From NCBI GenBank assembly GCA_015056815.1, contig SVFN01000018.1:25424-89423 (forward strand): a stretch of 64,000 nt of DNA, in the 5' to 3' direction. A model generated the notes under the pieces. The model worked only from the letters and a program-made list of their open reading frames with translations, did no database searches and was not told where the DNA came from. This DNA comes from Lachnospiraceae bacterium (GTDB lineage: Bacteria > Bacillota > Clostridia > Lachnospirales > Lachnospiraceae). Positions 7,207-14,008 of this stretch are shown here, one piece after another; within the stretch, counting starts at the first letter, position 1, and each line of letters opens with the position of its first letter. The position numbers and the translations under genes are program-made.

Positions 7207-8499
7207 ATGTTTGCAGACAGAGCTAAAATCTATGTGAGAAGCGGTAAGGGCGGTGACGGACACGTTTCTTTCCGGCGTGAAAAATATGTACCAAACGGCG
7301 GTCCTGACGGCGGTGACGGAGGCAAGGGCGGTGATGTGATCTTTGTTGTGGATGAGGGATTGAATACTCTGACAGATTTTAGACATATCCGCAAATACTG
7401 TGCCCAGAACGGCGAAGAAGGCGGCAAACGTAACTGTTCCGGTAAAAAGGGAGAGGATATCATTATCAAAGTACCGGCAGGAACTGTACTCAGGGATGAA
7501 GAAAGCGGCAGAGTCGTTGCGGATATGTCAGGTGACTGCAAACGTGTCGTGCTCTTAACCGGCGGTCGTGGCGGCAATGGAAATCAGCATTATGCCACAA
7601 GTACGATGCAGGCACCCAAGTATGCACAACCCGGTCAGCCTGCAAAAGAATTAAATCTACTGATGGAGTTAAAGGTGATCGCGGATGTGGGGCTGGTCGG
7701 ATTCCCGAATGTGGGAAAATCCACACTTCTTTCCAGAGTGACAAATGCCCGTCCGAAGATCGCGAACTATCATTTTACAACCTTGAATCCCAATCTGGGA
7801 GTCGTGGATATGGAAGATGGCAACGGATTTGTGATCGCGGATATTCCGGGGCTGATCGAGGGCGCCAGCGAAGGAGTCGGACTGGGACATGAGTTTTTGC
7901 GTCACATCGAGCGCACGAAGGTCATCATCCATATGGTTGACGTTGCAGGTACGGAAGGAAGAGATCCGATCGCGGATATCTATGCGATCAATAAGGAACT
8001 GGAAGCGTATAATGAAGAGATCGCGAAGAGGCCTCAGGTAATCGCTGCGAACAAGATCGATGCGATTTATGCGGAGGATGAGAATGAGCCTGTTAATGCC
8101 CTGAAAGCCGAATTTGAGCCAAAAGGGATCAAAGTATTTCCGATTTCGGCAGTCAGTGGCAAAGGACTTAAAGAGCTTCTCTATGAGGTGCAGCATATGC
8201 TGTCAGAGCTGGATGATGCTCCGGTAATCTTTGAACCTGAGTACAATCCGGATGAAGAATTTGCTGTCGGGAATGAACCGTTTACGGTTACTTATGATGA
8301 GGAAGAAGATGAGTATGTAGTGGAAGGTCCCCGCATTGAGAAGATGCTTGGCTATACGAATCTGGACTCCGAAAAGGGCTTTGCTTTCTTCCAGCGTTTC
8401 CTGAAAGAGAGCGGAATCTTAAAAGAGCTGGAGGCTTTGGATATCAAAGAAGGCGATACGGTACGTATGTACGGGTTATCTTTTGATTATTATAAATAA
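7207..8499 (+). CDS. obg: GTPase Obg/CgtA
   Basis: A 430-residue Obg GTPase. The glycine-rich Obg fold covers about residues 1-158 (KGGDGHVSFRREKYVPNGG). The G domain follows with G1 GFPNVGKST at about 165, G3 DIPGLIEGA at about 212 and G4 NKID. The C-terminal OCT domain covers about 350-430. Obg binds the 50S subunit during late assembly and links to (p)ppGpp and, in spore formers, to sporulation. ATG at 7207 follows AAAAGGAG. It is separated from rpmA by a terminator and the tandem repeats, so it likely has its own promoter. Confidence 0.97.
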   Translation: MFADRAKIYVRSGKGGDGHVSFRREKYVPNGGPDGGDGGKGGDVIFVVDEGLNTLTDFRHIRKYCAQNGEEGGKRNCSGKKGEDIIIKVPAGTVLRDEESGRVVADMSGDCKRVVLLTGGRGGNGNQHYATSTMQAPKYAQPGQPAKELNLLMELKVIADVGLVGFPNVGKSTLLSRVTNARPKIANYHFTTLNPNLGVVDMEDGNGFVIADIPGLIEGASEGVGLGHEFLRHIERTKVIIHMVDVAGTEGRDPIADIYAINKELEAYNEEIAKRPQVIAANKIDAIYAEDENEPVNALKAEFEPKGIKVFPISAVSGKGLKELLYEVQHMLSELDDAPVIFEPEYNPDEEFAVGNEPFTVTYDEEEDEYVVEGPRIEKMLGYTNLDSEKGFAFFQRFLKESGILKELEALDIKEGDTVRMYGLSFDYYK

Positions 8500-8552
8500 G
8501 CTTCCGATCAGTCGAGGATGAAAAAGTTGTAAGACAGTTAAAGGAGAGTATT

Positions 8553-8843
8553 ATGACAAGTAAACAAAGAGCCTATTTAAAAGGGCTTGCAATGAATATA
8601 GAGCCGGTTTTCCAGATTGGTAAATCCAGTCTGACGCCGGAAGTATGTACAGCTGTTTCTGAGGCTTTTAATACCAGAGAACTGGTAAAAGTCGCTGTAT
8701 TAAAAAACTGTATCGATGATCCGCGTTCTATTGCGGAAGCGCTGGCAGGACGTACCGGATCGCAGGTAGTCCAGGTGATCGGCAAAAAGATCGTACTATA
8801 TAAAGAGAACAAAGATCATAAAAAGATCGAACTTCCCAGATAA
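8553..8843 (+). CDS. yhbY: YhbY family RNA-binding protein (CRM domain)
   Basis: A 96-residue single CRM-domain protein: MTSKQRAYLKGLAMNIEPV at the start and a GKSSLTPEV segment in place of the usual GKxGLT loop, then LVKVAVLKNC. YhbY/YqeI proteins associate with pre-50S particles. Start supported by AAAGGAG at 8540-8546. It lies 53 bp after obg and is probably co-transcribed. Full length. Confidence 0.94.
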   Translation: MTSKQRAYLKGLAMNIEPVFQIGKSSLTPEVCTAVSEAFNTRELVKVAVLKNCIDDPRSIAEALAGRTGSQVVQVIGKKIVLYKENKDHKKIELPR

Positions 8844-8927
8844 AACGCATTTTTCAAAACATCTGAAATTTGGTTGCATAATCGCGGATGCCGAATTATA
8901 GTAGAGATATAGAAGTGCCAATAAGAG

Positions 8928-9098
8928 CCCGGGAAGTTACTATTTTGTCCAAAGCCTCGCACTACGCCGCGAAGTTGCGGAAAAACTGTATAAAGCAGCC
9001 AATTATGTTTTGCACTTCGGCGTAGCCAAACGAAATATATGCAAAACATGTTATATTCAGTGACCAGCTGGTCACGAACGGAATAGTAACCCCGGAAA
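8928..9098. repeat. MITE-like palindromic element between yhbY and nadD
   Basis: An element of 155 bp (8936-9090) has end repeats GTTACTATT / AATAGTAAC and near-identical flanking octamers, CCCGGGAA (8928-8935) and CCCGGAAA (9091-9098), 7 of 8 matching. Inside are nested inverted repeats: CTACGCCGcgAAGTtGC (8962-8978) with GCACTTCGGCGTAG (9012-9025), ATGTTTTGC (9005-9013) with GCAAAACAT (9041-9049), and the perfect palindrome GTGACCAGCTGGTCAC (9060-9075). No ORF. The ends match the elements at 9870 and 59355. Confidence 0.6.
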
Positions 9099-9137
9099 AG
9101 AAAACGGGATATACCGGAGTTGGAAAGGATGTGTTTT

Positions 9138-9758
9138 ATGAATAACGGGCATAAAAAGGTCGGGATCATGGGCGGGACATTCAATCCGATTCATAATGGA
9201 CATCTGAGACTTGCAGAATGTGCACTGGTTTCCTTTTCACTGGATGAGGTCTTGTTCATTCCAAGCGGGATTTCCTGGTTAAAAGCCGGACAGGATATAC
9301 CAAAGAGCAATATCCGTTGTGAAATGACTGCTCTTGCCATAGAGGGAAATTCAAGGTTTAAAATGTCTAGGATTGAGGCTCAACGGCAGGGAAATTCTTA
9401 TTCCTATGAGACGATACTTGCCTTAAAAAACCAAAATCCGCTACAGGATTACTACTTTATAATGGGAGCAGATTCACTGGTGAATCTCGAAAATTGGAAA
9501 TGCCCGGATATACTGTTGCGGGAATGTGTGATCCTGGCTGCGGTGCGTGAGGATGTTGACAGAAAGCTGCTTGAGAAACAGATCGATCATCTGAAGGACC
9601 AATTTGTATGTGATATCAGACTTTTGTCCATGCCAAGATTTGACATTTCTTCCACAATGATCCGTCGGCTGGTATCAGAAGGAAGAGATATTCGTGACTA
9701 TGTCCCCCGGAAGGTTGTACAGTATATCGATGAGAAACATTTGTACAGGCAGTCATGA
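9138..9758 (+). CDS. nadD: Nicotinate-nucleotide adenylyltransferase
   Basis: A 206-residue NadD. The nucleotidyl-transferase motif GGTFNPIHNGH (residues 12-22) and the C-terminal ISSTMIR motif are both intact. It adenylates nicotinate mononucleotide with ATP in NAD synthesis. The start is set at ATG 9138 by GGAAAGG at 9122-9128; a TTG at 9120 extends the frame but lacks a ribosome site. It keeps the normal order obg-yhbY-nadD-yqeK-rsfS, but palindromic elements lie on both sides, which is unusual for this compact cluster. Confidence 0.96.
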   Translation: MNNGHKKVGIMGGTFNPIHNGHLRLAECALVSFSLDEVLFIPSGISWLKAGQDIPKSNIRCEMTALAIEGNSRFKMSRIEAQRQGNSYSYETILALKNQNPLQDYYFIMGADSLVNLENWKCPDILLRECVILAAVREDVDRKLLEKQIDHLKDQFVCDIRLLSMPRFDISSTMIRRLVSEGRDIRDYVPRKVVQYIDEKHLYRQS

Positions 9759-9861
9759 TGAAAACAAAATAAGAAAGAGAAATCCCTATCATTTTACATT
9801 CTTGCAGTATACGAAAATCAAAATACTGTTGAGCAGAGCAACAATTTCCCGGAATATCCAT

Positions 9862-10010
9862 GGGATGTGGTTACTATTCACAGCCGTTTTGCCTGTGAAA
9901 GTAACGGATTTTGCCATTTAAAATCGCTTCGCGATGGGCAAAATCCAATAACAGAGATAGTTTATCGAGCCGTAAATGCGCATTTCGGCTGTGGATAGTA
10001 ACGGGATGTG
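9862..10010. repeat. MITE-like element between nadD and yqeK, with 8-bp direct repeats
   Basis: A 133-bp element (9870-10002) with 17-bp terminal inverted repeats GTTACTATTCACAGCCG and CGGCTGTGGATAGTAAC, one mismatch. It is flanked by perfect 8-bp direct repeats GGGATGTG (9862-9869 and 10003-10010), the mark of transposition. It holds three hairpins in a row: GTTACTATTCACAG / CTGTGAAAGTAAC (9870-9905), GGATTTTGCC / GGCAAAATCC around ATCGCTTCGCGAT (9906-9946), and AGCCGtAAATGCGCATTTcGGCT near 9969-9990. No ORF. The rest of the 362-bp gap 9759-10120 holds only a small hairpin on each side. Confidence 0.75.
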
Positions 10011-10019
10011 AACGATTTT

Positions 10020-10040
10020 ACCGTTATGGAACGGTTTTTC
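10020..10040 (+). terminator. Short hairpin with T-run before yqeK
   Basis: ACCGTT, ATGG, AACGGT followed by TTTTC. The six-base stem is small; it could end nadD transcripts or be chance. Confidence 0.35.
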
Positions 10041-10120
10041 AGCAGTGAAAATGTCGAAAGGAACATTTGGGTGTAAAACCGGTACAGGAAACATTTTTGT
10101 ATGATTTGAGGAGAGAATGA

Positions 10121-10723
10121 ATGCAGGATTATAAGATTAACAGCGACAGGATTCAAAAACTGGATCAAAAGATGAAAAAGAAGCTGGATGCAAAACGGTA
10201 TCAACATACAGTTTCTGTAGCCTACACAGCTGCAGCAATGGCGATGGCACATGGAAGTGATGTGAATGAAGCCTACGTGACAGGCCTTTTGCACGATAAT
10301 GCCAAATGTTTCACAACCAATAAAAAGCTGGCAATCTGTAAAAAGTATCAATTAAAGGTTTCACCATGGGAAAAGGAGAACCCTGAACTGCTGCATGCAA
10401 AGGTTGGCGCCTGTCTTGCCAAAACGAAGTACGGGATCAAAGATGAGGATATGATTCGGGCGATCGCCAATCATACGACCGGGAGACCGAATATGTCATT
10501 ACTGGAAAAGATCATCTATATTGCGGATTACATAGAACCGCGGCGCAAACAGCTTAAAGATATGGAGGAGATACGAAGACTCGCATTTACCGATATTGAT
10601 GAAGCGCTTTGCATGATCTTAAAAAACATAATAGAGTATTTAAAAACCAAAGATGCGCAGATCGATCCGCTGACGATGGAAACCTATTATTACTATAAGA
10701 ATCGGAAAGAAAACTGCAGGTAA
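10121..10723 (+). CDS. yqeK: HD-domain bis(5'-nucleosyl)-tetraphosphatase YqeK
   Basis: A 200-residue HD-domain protein of the YqeK family. The metal ligands are visible: H29 in YQHTVSVA, H58-D59 in GLLHDNAK, and the later ANHTTGRP and IYIADYIEPRR motifs specific to the family. YqeK proteins cleave diadenosine tetraphosphate symmetrically to two ADP. The start ATG 10121 follows GAGGAG at 10108-10113. It sits between nadD and rsfS as in Bacillus. Confidence 0.94.
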   Translation: MQDYKINSDRIQKLDQKMKKKLDAKRYQHTVSVAYTAAAMAMAHGSDVNEAYVTGLLHDNAKCFTTNKKLAICKKYQLKVSPWEKENPELLHAKVGACLAKTKYGIKDEDMIRAIANHTTGRPNMSLLEKIIYIADYIEPRRKQLKDMEEIRRLAFTDIDEALCMILKNIIEYLKTKDAQIDPLTMETYYYYKNRKENCR

Positions 10724-10755
10724 AAACGATCCGTCTGTATAAATGAATGTGGGGC

Positions 10756-10816
10756 GGGTCATAAAGTCTCTCACCCACTTTTGAACAAGCTCAAAGTGGA
10801 ATCAGACTTTAGACCC
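10756..10816. repeat. Long imperfect hairpin between yqeK and rsfS
   Basis: GGGTCaTAAAGTCT (10756-10769) pairs with AGACTTTAGACCC (10804-10816), and inside it CCACTTTtGA (10775-10784) pairs with TCAAAGTGG (10791-10799). No T-run follows, so it is not a normal terminator. It could be an RNA-processing stem or a short palindromic repeat. Confidence 0.65.
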
Positions 10817-10862
10817 TGATATCATGAACATACGGAGAATGAACAGAAAGGAAACAGGAAAA

Positions 10863-11219
10863 ATGGATTTATTGACATCAAAAGAAATGGCAAAAATAGC
10901 AATCAACGCATTGGAAGAAAAAAAAGCAGAGGATCTGAAAGTGATCGATATCAGCAATATTTCAGTGATCGCAGATTATTTTATTATTGCAAGCGGTAAT
11001 AACCGCAATCAGATTCAGGCTCTTTGCGACGAAGTGGAAGAAAAACTCACAAGAGCAGGGTATCCGGCTAAGCAGATAGAAGGTTACGATACGGCCAACT
11101 GGGTTTTGATAGATTTTAAAGACATCATTGTGCATATTTTTGATAACGAAAACCGTTTATTCTATGATCTGGAAAGAATCTGGAAAGACGGTCGGGAAGT
11201 AAATGCGGCAGATCTGTAA
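10863..11219 (+). CDS. rsfS: Ribosome silencing factor RsfS
   Basis: A 118-residue RsfS/Iojap protein. The family core is clear: DISNISVIADYFIIASG and QIQALCDEVEE, then NWVLIDFKDIIVHIF. It binds L14 and blocks subunit joining when nutrients run low. The frame opens at ATG 10824, but ATG 10863 (MDLLTSKEMA) is preferred: it gives the usual length and has AGGAAA upstream. Last of the obg-to-rsfS cluster. Confidence 0.95.
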   Translation: MDLLTSKEMAKIAINALEEKKAEDLKVIDISNISVIADYFIIASGNNRNQIQALCDEVEEKLTRAGYPAKQIEGYDTANWVLIDFKDIIVHIFDNENRLFYDLERIWKDGREVNAADL

Positions 11220-11246
11220 AGGCTGCCGGATCATATGGAGAGCAGC

Positions 11247-11366
11247 ATGAAACTGATTGATGAATTGATCGTGTTTTTTGAAGAGAATAACTGCTCGGAT
11301 ATTCATATTACAGTGGGAAGCGGAATTGTAGGCCGACAATACGGCGTGCTTCAGGAATTCGAGTAA
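11247..11366 (+). pseudogene. 39-codon ORF resembling the N-terminus of PilT-type ATPases
   Basis: ATG 11247, six bases after GGAGAG, opens 39 codons ending in TAA at 11364. The peptide contains the stretch CSDIHITVGSGIVGRQYG, close to the ASDIHLTVGSPPVVR-type opening of PilT/GspE secretion ATPases. Those proteins continue for about 300 more residues; here a terminator follows the stop. It is most simply the stump of a truncated PilT-like gene, though the good ribosome site leaves open a translated micropeptide. Confidence 0.45.
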
Positions 11367-11368
11367 AT

Positions 11369-11424
11369 AAAAAACGGCATGTAATAGAGGATGAAAGATC
11401 CAATCTGTTGCATGCCGGTTTTTT
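11369..11424. terminator. Bidirectional terminator between rsfS and lexA
   Basis: AAAAAACGGCATG and CATGCCGGTTTTTT pair with one bulge across a loop that itself has a small GGAT/ATCC stem. A-run and T-run on the two sides suit termination of both the plus-strand rsfS transcript and the minus-strand lexA transcript. Confidence 0.7.
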
Positions 11425-11478
11425 ATCGAACAATCTTTGTATGGTGCTTCGGAGAAACGGATATAAAGAGACTCCGCA

Positions 11479-12096
11479 TTAATGATACAGGCGGAATACT
11501 CCGTAAACACGACCTAAGATCTGACAGTCCTTGACAATGATAGGATCCATAGTGTCATTTTCCGGCTGAAGGCGGATATGATCCTTCTCCTTGTAGAAGG
11601 TCTTAACAGTAGCTCCATCATCGATCAGAGCAACGACGGTATCTCCATTGCGTGCAGTATTGCAGCACTGTACAAAAATCCGGTCGCCATCAAAAATCCC
11701 CGCATTGATCATACTTTCCCCTTTTACTTTCAGAACAAAAGAGTCTGCGTTGGGAGCCATCTCGGCAGGGATCGGAAAATAGCCTTCGATATTTTCCGCA
11801 GCGAGTATCGGCTGTCCGGCAGCAACCGTGCCGACGATCGGAATACTTGCCATCTCATGTCGAACCATCTGAAAACTGTCGTCACAGATCTCAATCGCAC
11901 GCGGCTTCGTAGGGTCACGGCGGATATAGCCGTTCTTTTCCAACGTCTCCAGATGGGAATGAACGGAAGAAGTGGATTTGAGATGAACGGCATCACAGAT
12001 CTCACGCACAGCCGGGGGATAACCTTTGGCTAAGATCTGCTCTTTAATATACTCTAAGATTTCACGCTGTTTCGCGCTGATTTTACCATATGACAT
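11479..12096 (-). CDS. lexA: SOS repressor LexA
   Basis: A 205-residue LexA. A winged helix (residues 1-70, PPAVREICDAVHLKSTSSVHSHL) is followed by the S24 self-cleavage domain. The scissile bond is A93-G94 in VGTVAAGQP; the catalytic pair is S128 in GESMIN and K165 in TVKTFY. RecA-stimulated self-cleavage derepresses SOS genes. The start is ATG at 12094-12096 (MSYGKISAKQ), with AAAGGAT upstream; the frame extends further but only into the regulatory region. It diverges from a LysM gene, the same layout as lexA-yneA in Bacillus. Confidence 0.97.
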   Translation of the reverse strand: MSYGKISAKQREILEYIKEQILAKGYPPAVREICDAVHLKSTSSVHSHLETLEKNGYIRRDPTKPRAIEICDDSFQMVRHEMASIPIVGTVAAGQPILAAENIEGYFPIPAEMAPNADSFVLKVKGESMINAGIFDGDRIFVQCCNTARNGDTVVALIDDGATVKTFYKEKDHIRLQPENDTMDPIIVKDCQILGRVYGVFRLYH

Positions 12097-12148
12097 GATT
12101 AAGGATCCTTTCTTTGACTGGATATATATATCATTAAATTCAAATAAC

Positions 12149-12176
12149 TGTATATAGTGTAACATAAAACCGTCAA
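12149..12176 (-). promoter_or_regulatory. Candidate lexA promoter
   Basis: On the minus strand TTGACG (12171-12176), a 16-base spacer and TATACA (12149-12154). A half-site GAACAAATTTTT lies just upstream (about 12193-12208). Both boxes are imperfect, so this is tentative. Confidence 0.4.
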
Positions 12177-12226
12177 AAAGCAAACATATATTCCAAAAAT
12201 TTGTTCGATTTTTTTGATAAAACCGG

Positions 12227-12255
12227 TTGACATTCGAAAATATGTTCGGTATAAT
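12227..12255 (+). promoter_or_regulatory. Consensus promoter of the LysM (yneA-like) gene
   Basis: TTGACA (12227-12232), exactly 17 bases, TATAAT (12250-12255): a perfect sigma-A promoter. The spacer is almost wholly occupied by an SOS box, so LexA binding would block RNA polymerase directly. Confidence 0.88.
12235..12248. promoter_or_regulatory. LexA/SOS box in the promoter spacer
   Basis: CGAAAATATGTTCG differs by one base from the Bacillus SOS box CGAACATATGTTCG. It lies between the -35 and -10 boxes of the LysM gene. Confidence 0.8.
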
Positions 12256-12282
12256 CAGAACATAGCAAAACAAACAAGTGTT

Positions 12283-12298
12283 CGGAACTTCTGTTCGG
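12283..12298. promoter_or_regulatory. Second LexA/SOS box, downstream of transcription start
   Basis: CGGAACTTCTGTTCGG fits GAAC-N4-GTTC exactly. It lies about 30 bp downstream of the -10 box and before the LysM start codon. Confidence 0.75.
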
Positions 12299-12330
12299 AA
12301 ATATATGATTGGGATTTGGAGGAGTTACCT

Positions 12331-12678
12331 ATGAGCAGAGCCAGAATGAAACAGTTAAGAAGAAAGAGAAAATTGCAATTATTATGCAGAAGAGGAATGA
12401 CGATCGGAATGACGTTTGTTCTGATCCTGTTTTTATCTGTTATAGGTTCGCATATGACAGCGAAAGCGACTGCCAGGGAGCATACGGATGCCGTTAAATA
12501 TTTTGCCAATATCGAAGTGCAGCCGGGAGATACCCTTTGGAGCATTGCCAAAGAGCATATGACAGAAGAGTACAGCAGCATTCCGGCATATGTCAAGGAT
12601 ATTGCCAGTGTGAATGATATGCTGCCCTGCACGATGATCAAAAGCGGAGAGTATATCATTCTTCCTTACTATGAATAA
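12331..12678 (+). CDS. LysM protein, YneA-like SOS cell-division suppressor
   Basis: A 115-residue protein: basic N-terminus (RMKQLRRKRK), one membrane helix at about 23-39, then a LysM domain at about 60-113 (VQPGDTLWSIAKE ... IKSGEYIILPYYE). Size and layout match B. subtilis YneA (about 105 residues), which halts division during SOS. Start set by GGAGGAG at 12318-12324. The evidence for function is the combination of divergence from lexA, the perfect promoter and two SOS boxes; sequence identity to YneA cannot be judged here. Another LysM cell-wall protein under SOS control is the alternative. Confidence 0.8.
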   Translation: MSRARMKQLRRKRKLQLLCRRGMTIGMTFVLILFLSVIGSHMTAKATAREHTDAVKYFANIEVQPGDTLWSIAKEHMTEEYSSIPAYVKDIASVNDMLPCTMIKSGEYIILPYYE

Positions 12679-12811
12679 GATAACGCTGATAGGGATATAA
12701 GATATATATCGTTGATCATTTTCTAATATGCTTTTCTCATCACTATCAAACGGATACTTTTTCAGAGGGAAAGCAACCCGTTTGGTGAGAACCCTATAAA
12801 ATACCATAATG

Positions 12812-12860
12812 ATACAGAAGGAATTGTTTGATACTAATCTACAATTCCTTCTGTATTTTA
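12812..12860 (+). terminator. Terminator after the LysM gene
   Basis: Perfect 15-bp repeat ATACAGAAGGAATTG / CAATTCCTTCTGTAT with a 15-base loop, then TTTTAG and a T-rich tract. It also lies directly at the end of the converging recombinase gene. Upstream, 12747-12784 holds a weaker repeat CAAACGG / CCGTTTG. Confidence 0.7.
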
Positions 12861-13928
12861 GTTATTATTTTTTTCACGTAGTTTTACGGCATTCGCAGCC
12901 AGGCGTCTGCGTTCTTCGCCAATGGCAGCATAGTGTTTTTTGGTGGTATTAACATCTTTATGGCCCAATACATCAGCAACCAGATAGATATCACCGGTTT
13001 CCTGATAGAGAGTGGTACCGTAAGTACTTCTTAGTTTATGCGGTGTGATCTTTTTAAGAGAGGTTACCTTTGAAGCATATTTTTTTACCAGTTTTTCGAC
13101 ACTGCGCACAGCCATGCGCCTGTTCTGAAGGGATAAGAATAAAGCGTCTTCGTGTCCTTCCTGCGGAATGGTATGTTTCCTTTCTTCCATATAATCCAAT
13201 AAGGCATCTTCAACCTCCATACCGAAATAAACGATTGCTTCATATCCGCCTTTTCTTCGGATTTTGATACCACCATTCTTAAAATCCACATCATTGATAT
13301 CAAGTCCGACGCATTCCGAAACTCGTATTCCGGTTCCAAGCAACAGCGTTAAGAGAGCAAGATCGCGAACTTTTGTGCGGTCATGATATTTCTTTTCGCT
13401 ATCTGTCAGTTTGTCTCCATGTTCAACGAGATCCAGAAGAGTAGCGACTTCGTCGGCATCCAGCCGTATGATGGCTTTCTGATGGAGCTTGGGCATAGGC
13501 ACCAGTGAAGCCACATCTTTTTCGATCAGTTCACTGACATAATAATAGTGATAAAAACTTCTGAGTGAAGCAAGTTTACGGGATTTGCCTCTTTCATCAT
13601 TGCTGTATTCGCGGCCGTCTTTCTCATAATAGGATAGATATTCGAGATATTCTTCAATGTCTTCCTTTGTAATCTGATTCAATATGGATAGAGGAAATTC
13701 TGTGATCGGCTGTTTACGCAAAACACTGTTGTTTTCATGTAAAAACTCAAAAAAGATACGAAGATCAAGTGCATAACCCAATCTGGTACGGGTAGAAGTT
13801 GTCTCCTCGATTCCCCGAAAAAACTGTTTACAGAAGGGGGGGAGAGTAGTAAGTACTTCCCTCATTTTTAATACATTTTCTTTGTTGATCTGATCATGAT
13901 AATTCAGATTTTGTTTTTCTCTTGCCAT
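12858..13928 (-). CDS. Tyrosine recombinase, Xer type (XerS-like)
   Basis: A 356-residue tyrosine recombinase with an N-terminal SAM-like core-binding domain (about 40-140) and a catalytic domain with every key residue: R202 (GTGIRVSE), K226 (IRRKGG), H297 and R300 (HKLR), H323 (LGHKDV) and nucleophile Y333. The length equals that of single-recombinase XerS of streptococci. No other phage or integrative-element gene is near, so a housekeeping role in chromosome dimer resolution is more likely than an integrase; that is inference. GTG/ATG choice is not an issue: MAREKQ starts at an ATG. It follows ttcA on the same strand after 80 bp. Confidence 0.85.
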   Translation of the reverse strand: MAREKQNLNYHDQINKENVLKMREVLTTLPPFCKQFFRGIEETTSTRTRLGYALDLRIFFEFLHENNSVLRKQPITEFPLSILNQITKEDIEEYLEYLSYYEKDGREYSNDERGKSRKLASLRSFYHYYYVSELIEKDVASLVPMPKLHQKAIIRLDADEVATLLDLVEHGDKLTDSEKKYHDRTKVRDLALLTLLLGTGIRVSECVGLDINDVDFKNGGIKIRRKGGYEAIVYFGMEVEDALLDYMEERKHTIPQEGHEDALFLSLQNRRMAVRSVEKLVKKYASKVTSLKKITPHKLRSTYGTTLYQETGDIYLVADVLGHKDVNTTKKHYAAIGEERRRLAANAVKLREKNNN

Positions 13929-14008
13929 AGAATTCTCCGAACATGATTTACGATTATTTGGAATTGTGTAAAGTTAAACTGTAGTTTATGGATGGACTGC
14001 TCCTGGAT

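Noticed and set aside
6776..7386. Minus-strand frames across the tandem repeats before obg
   Set aside because: They only translate the repeats and the complement of obg; the repeated peptide is a by-product of the DNA repeat.
12858..13928. Prophage or integrative-element integrase
   Set aside because: No other phage, plasmid or conjugation genes, no tRNA target and no flanking attachment repeats were seen; a housekeeping Xer role fits better.
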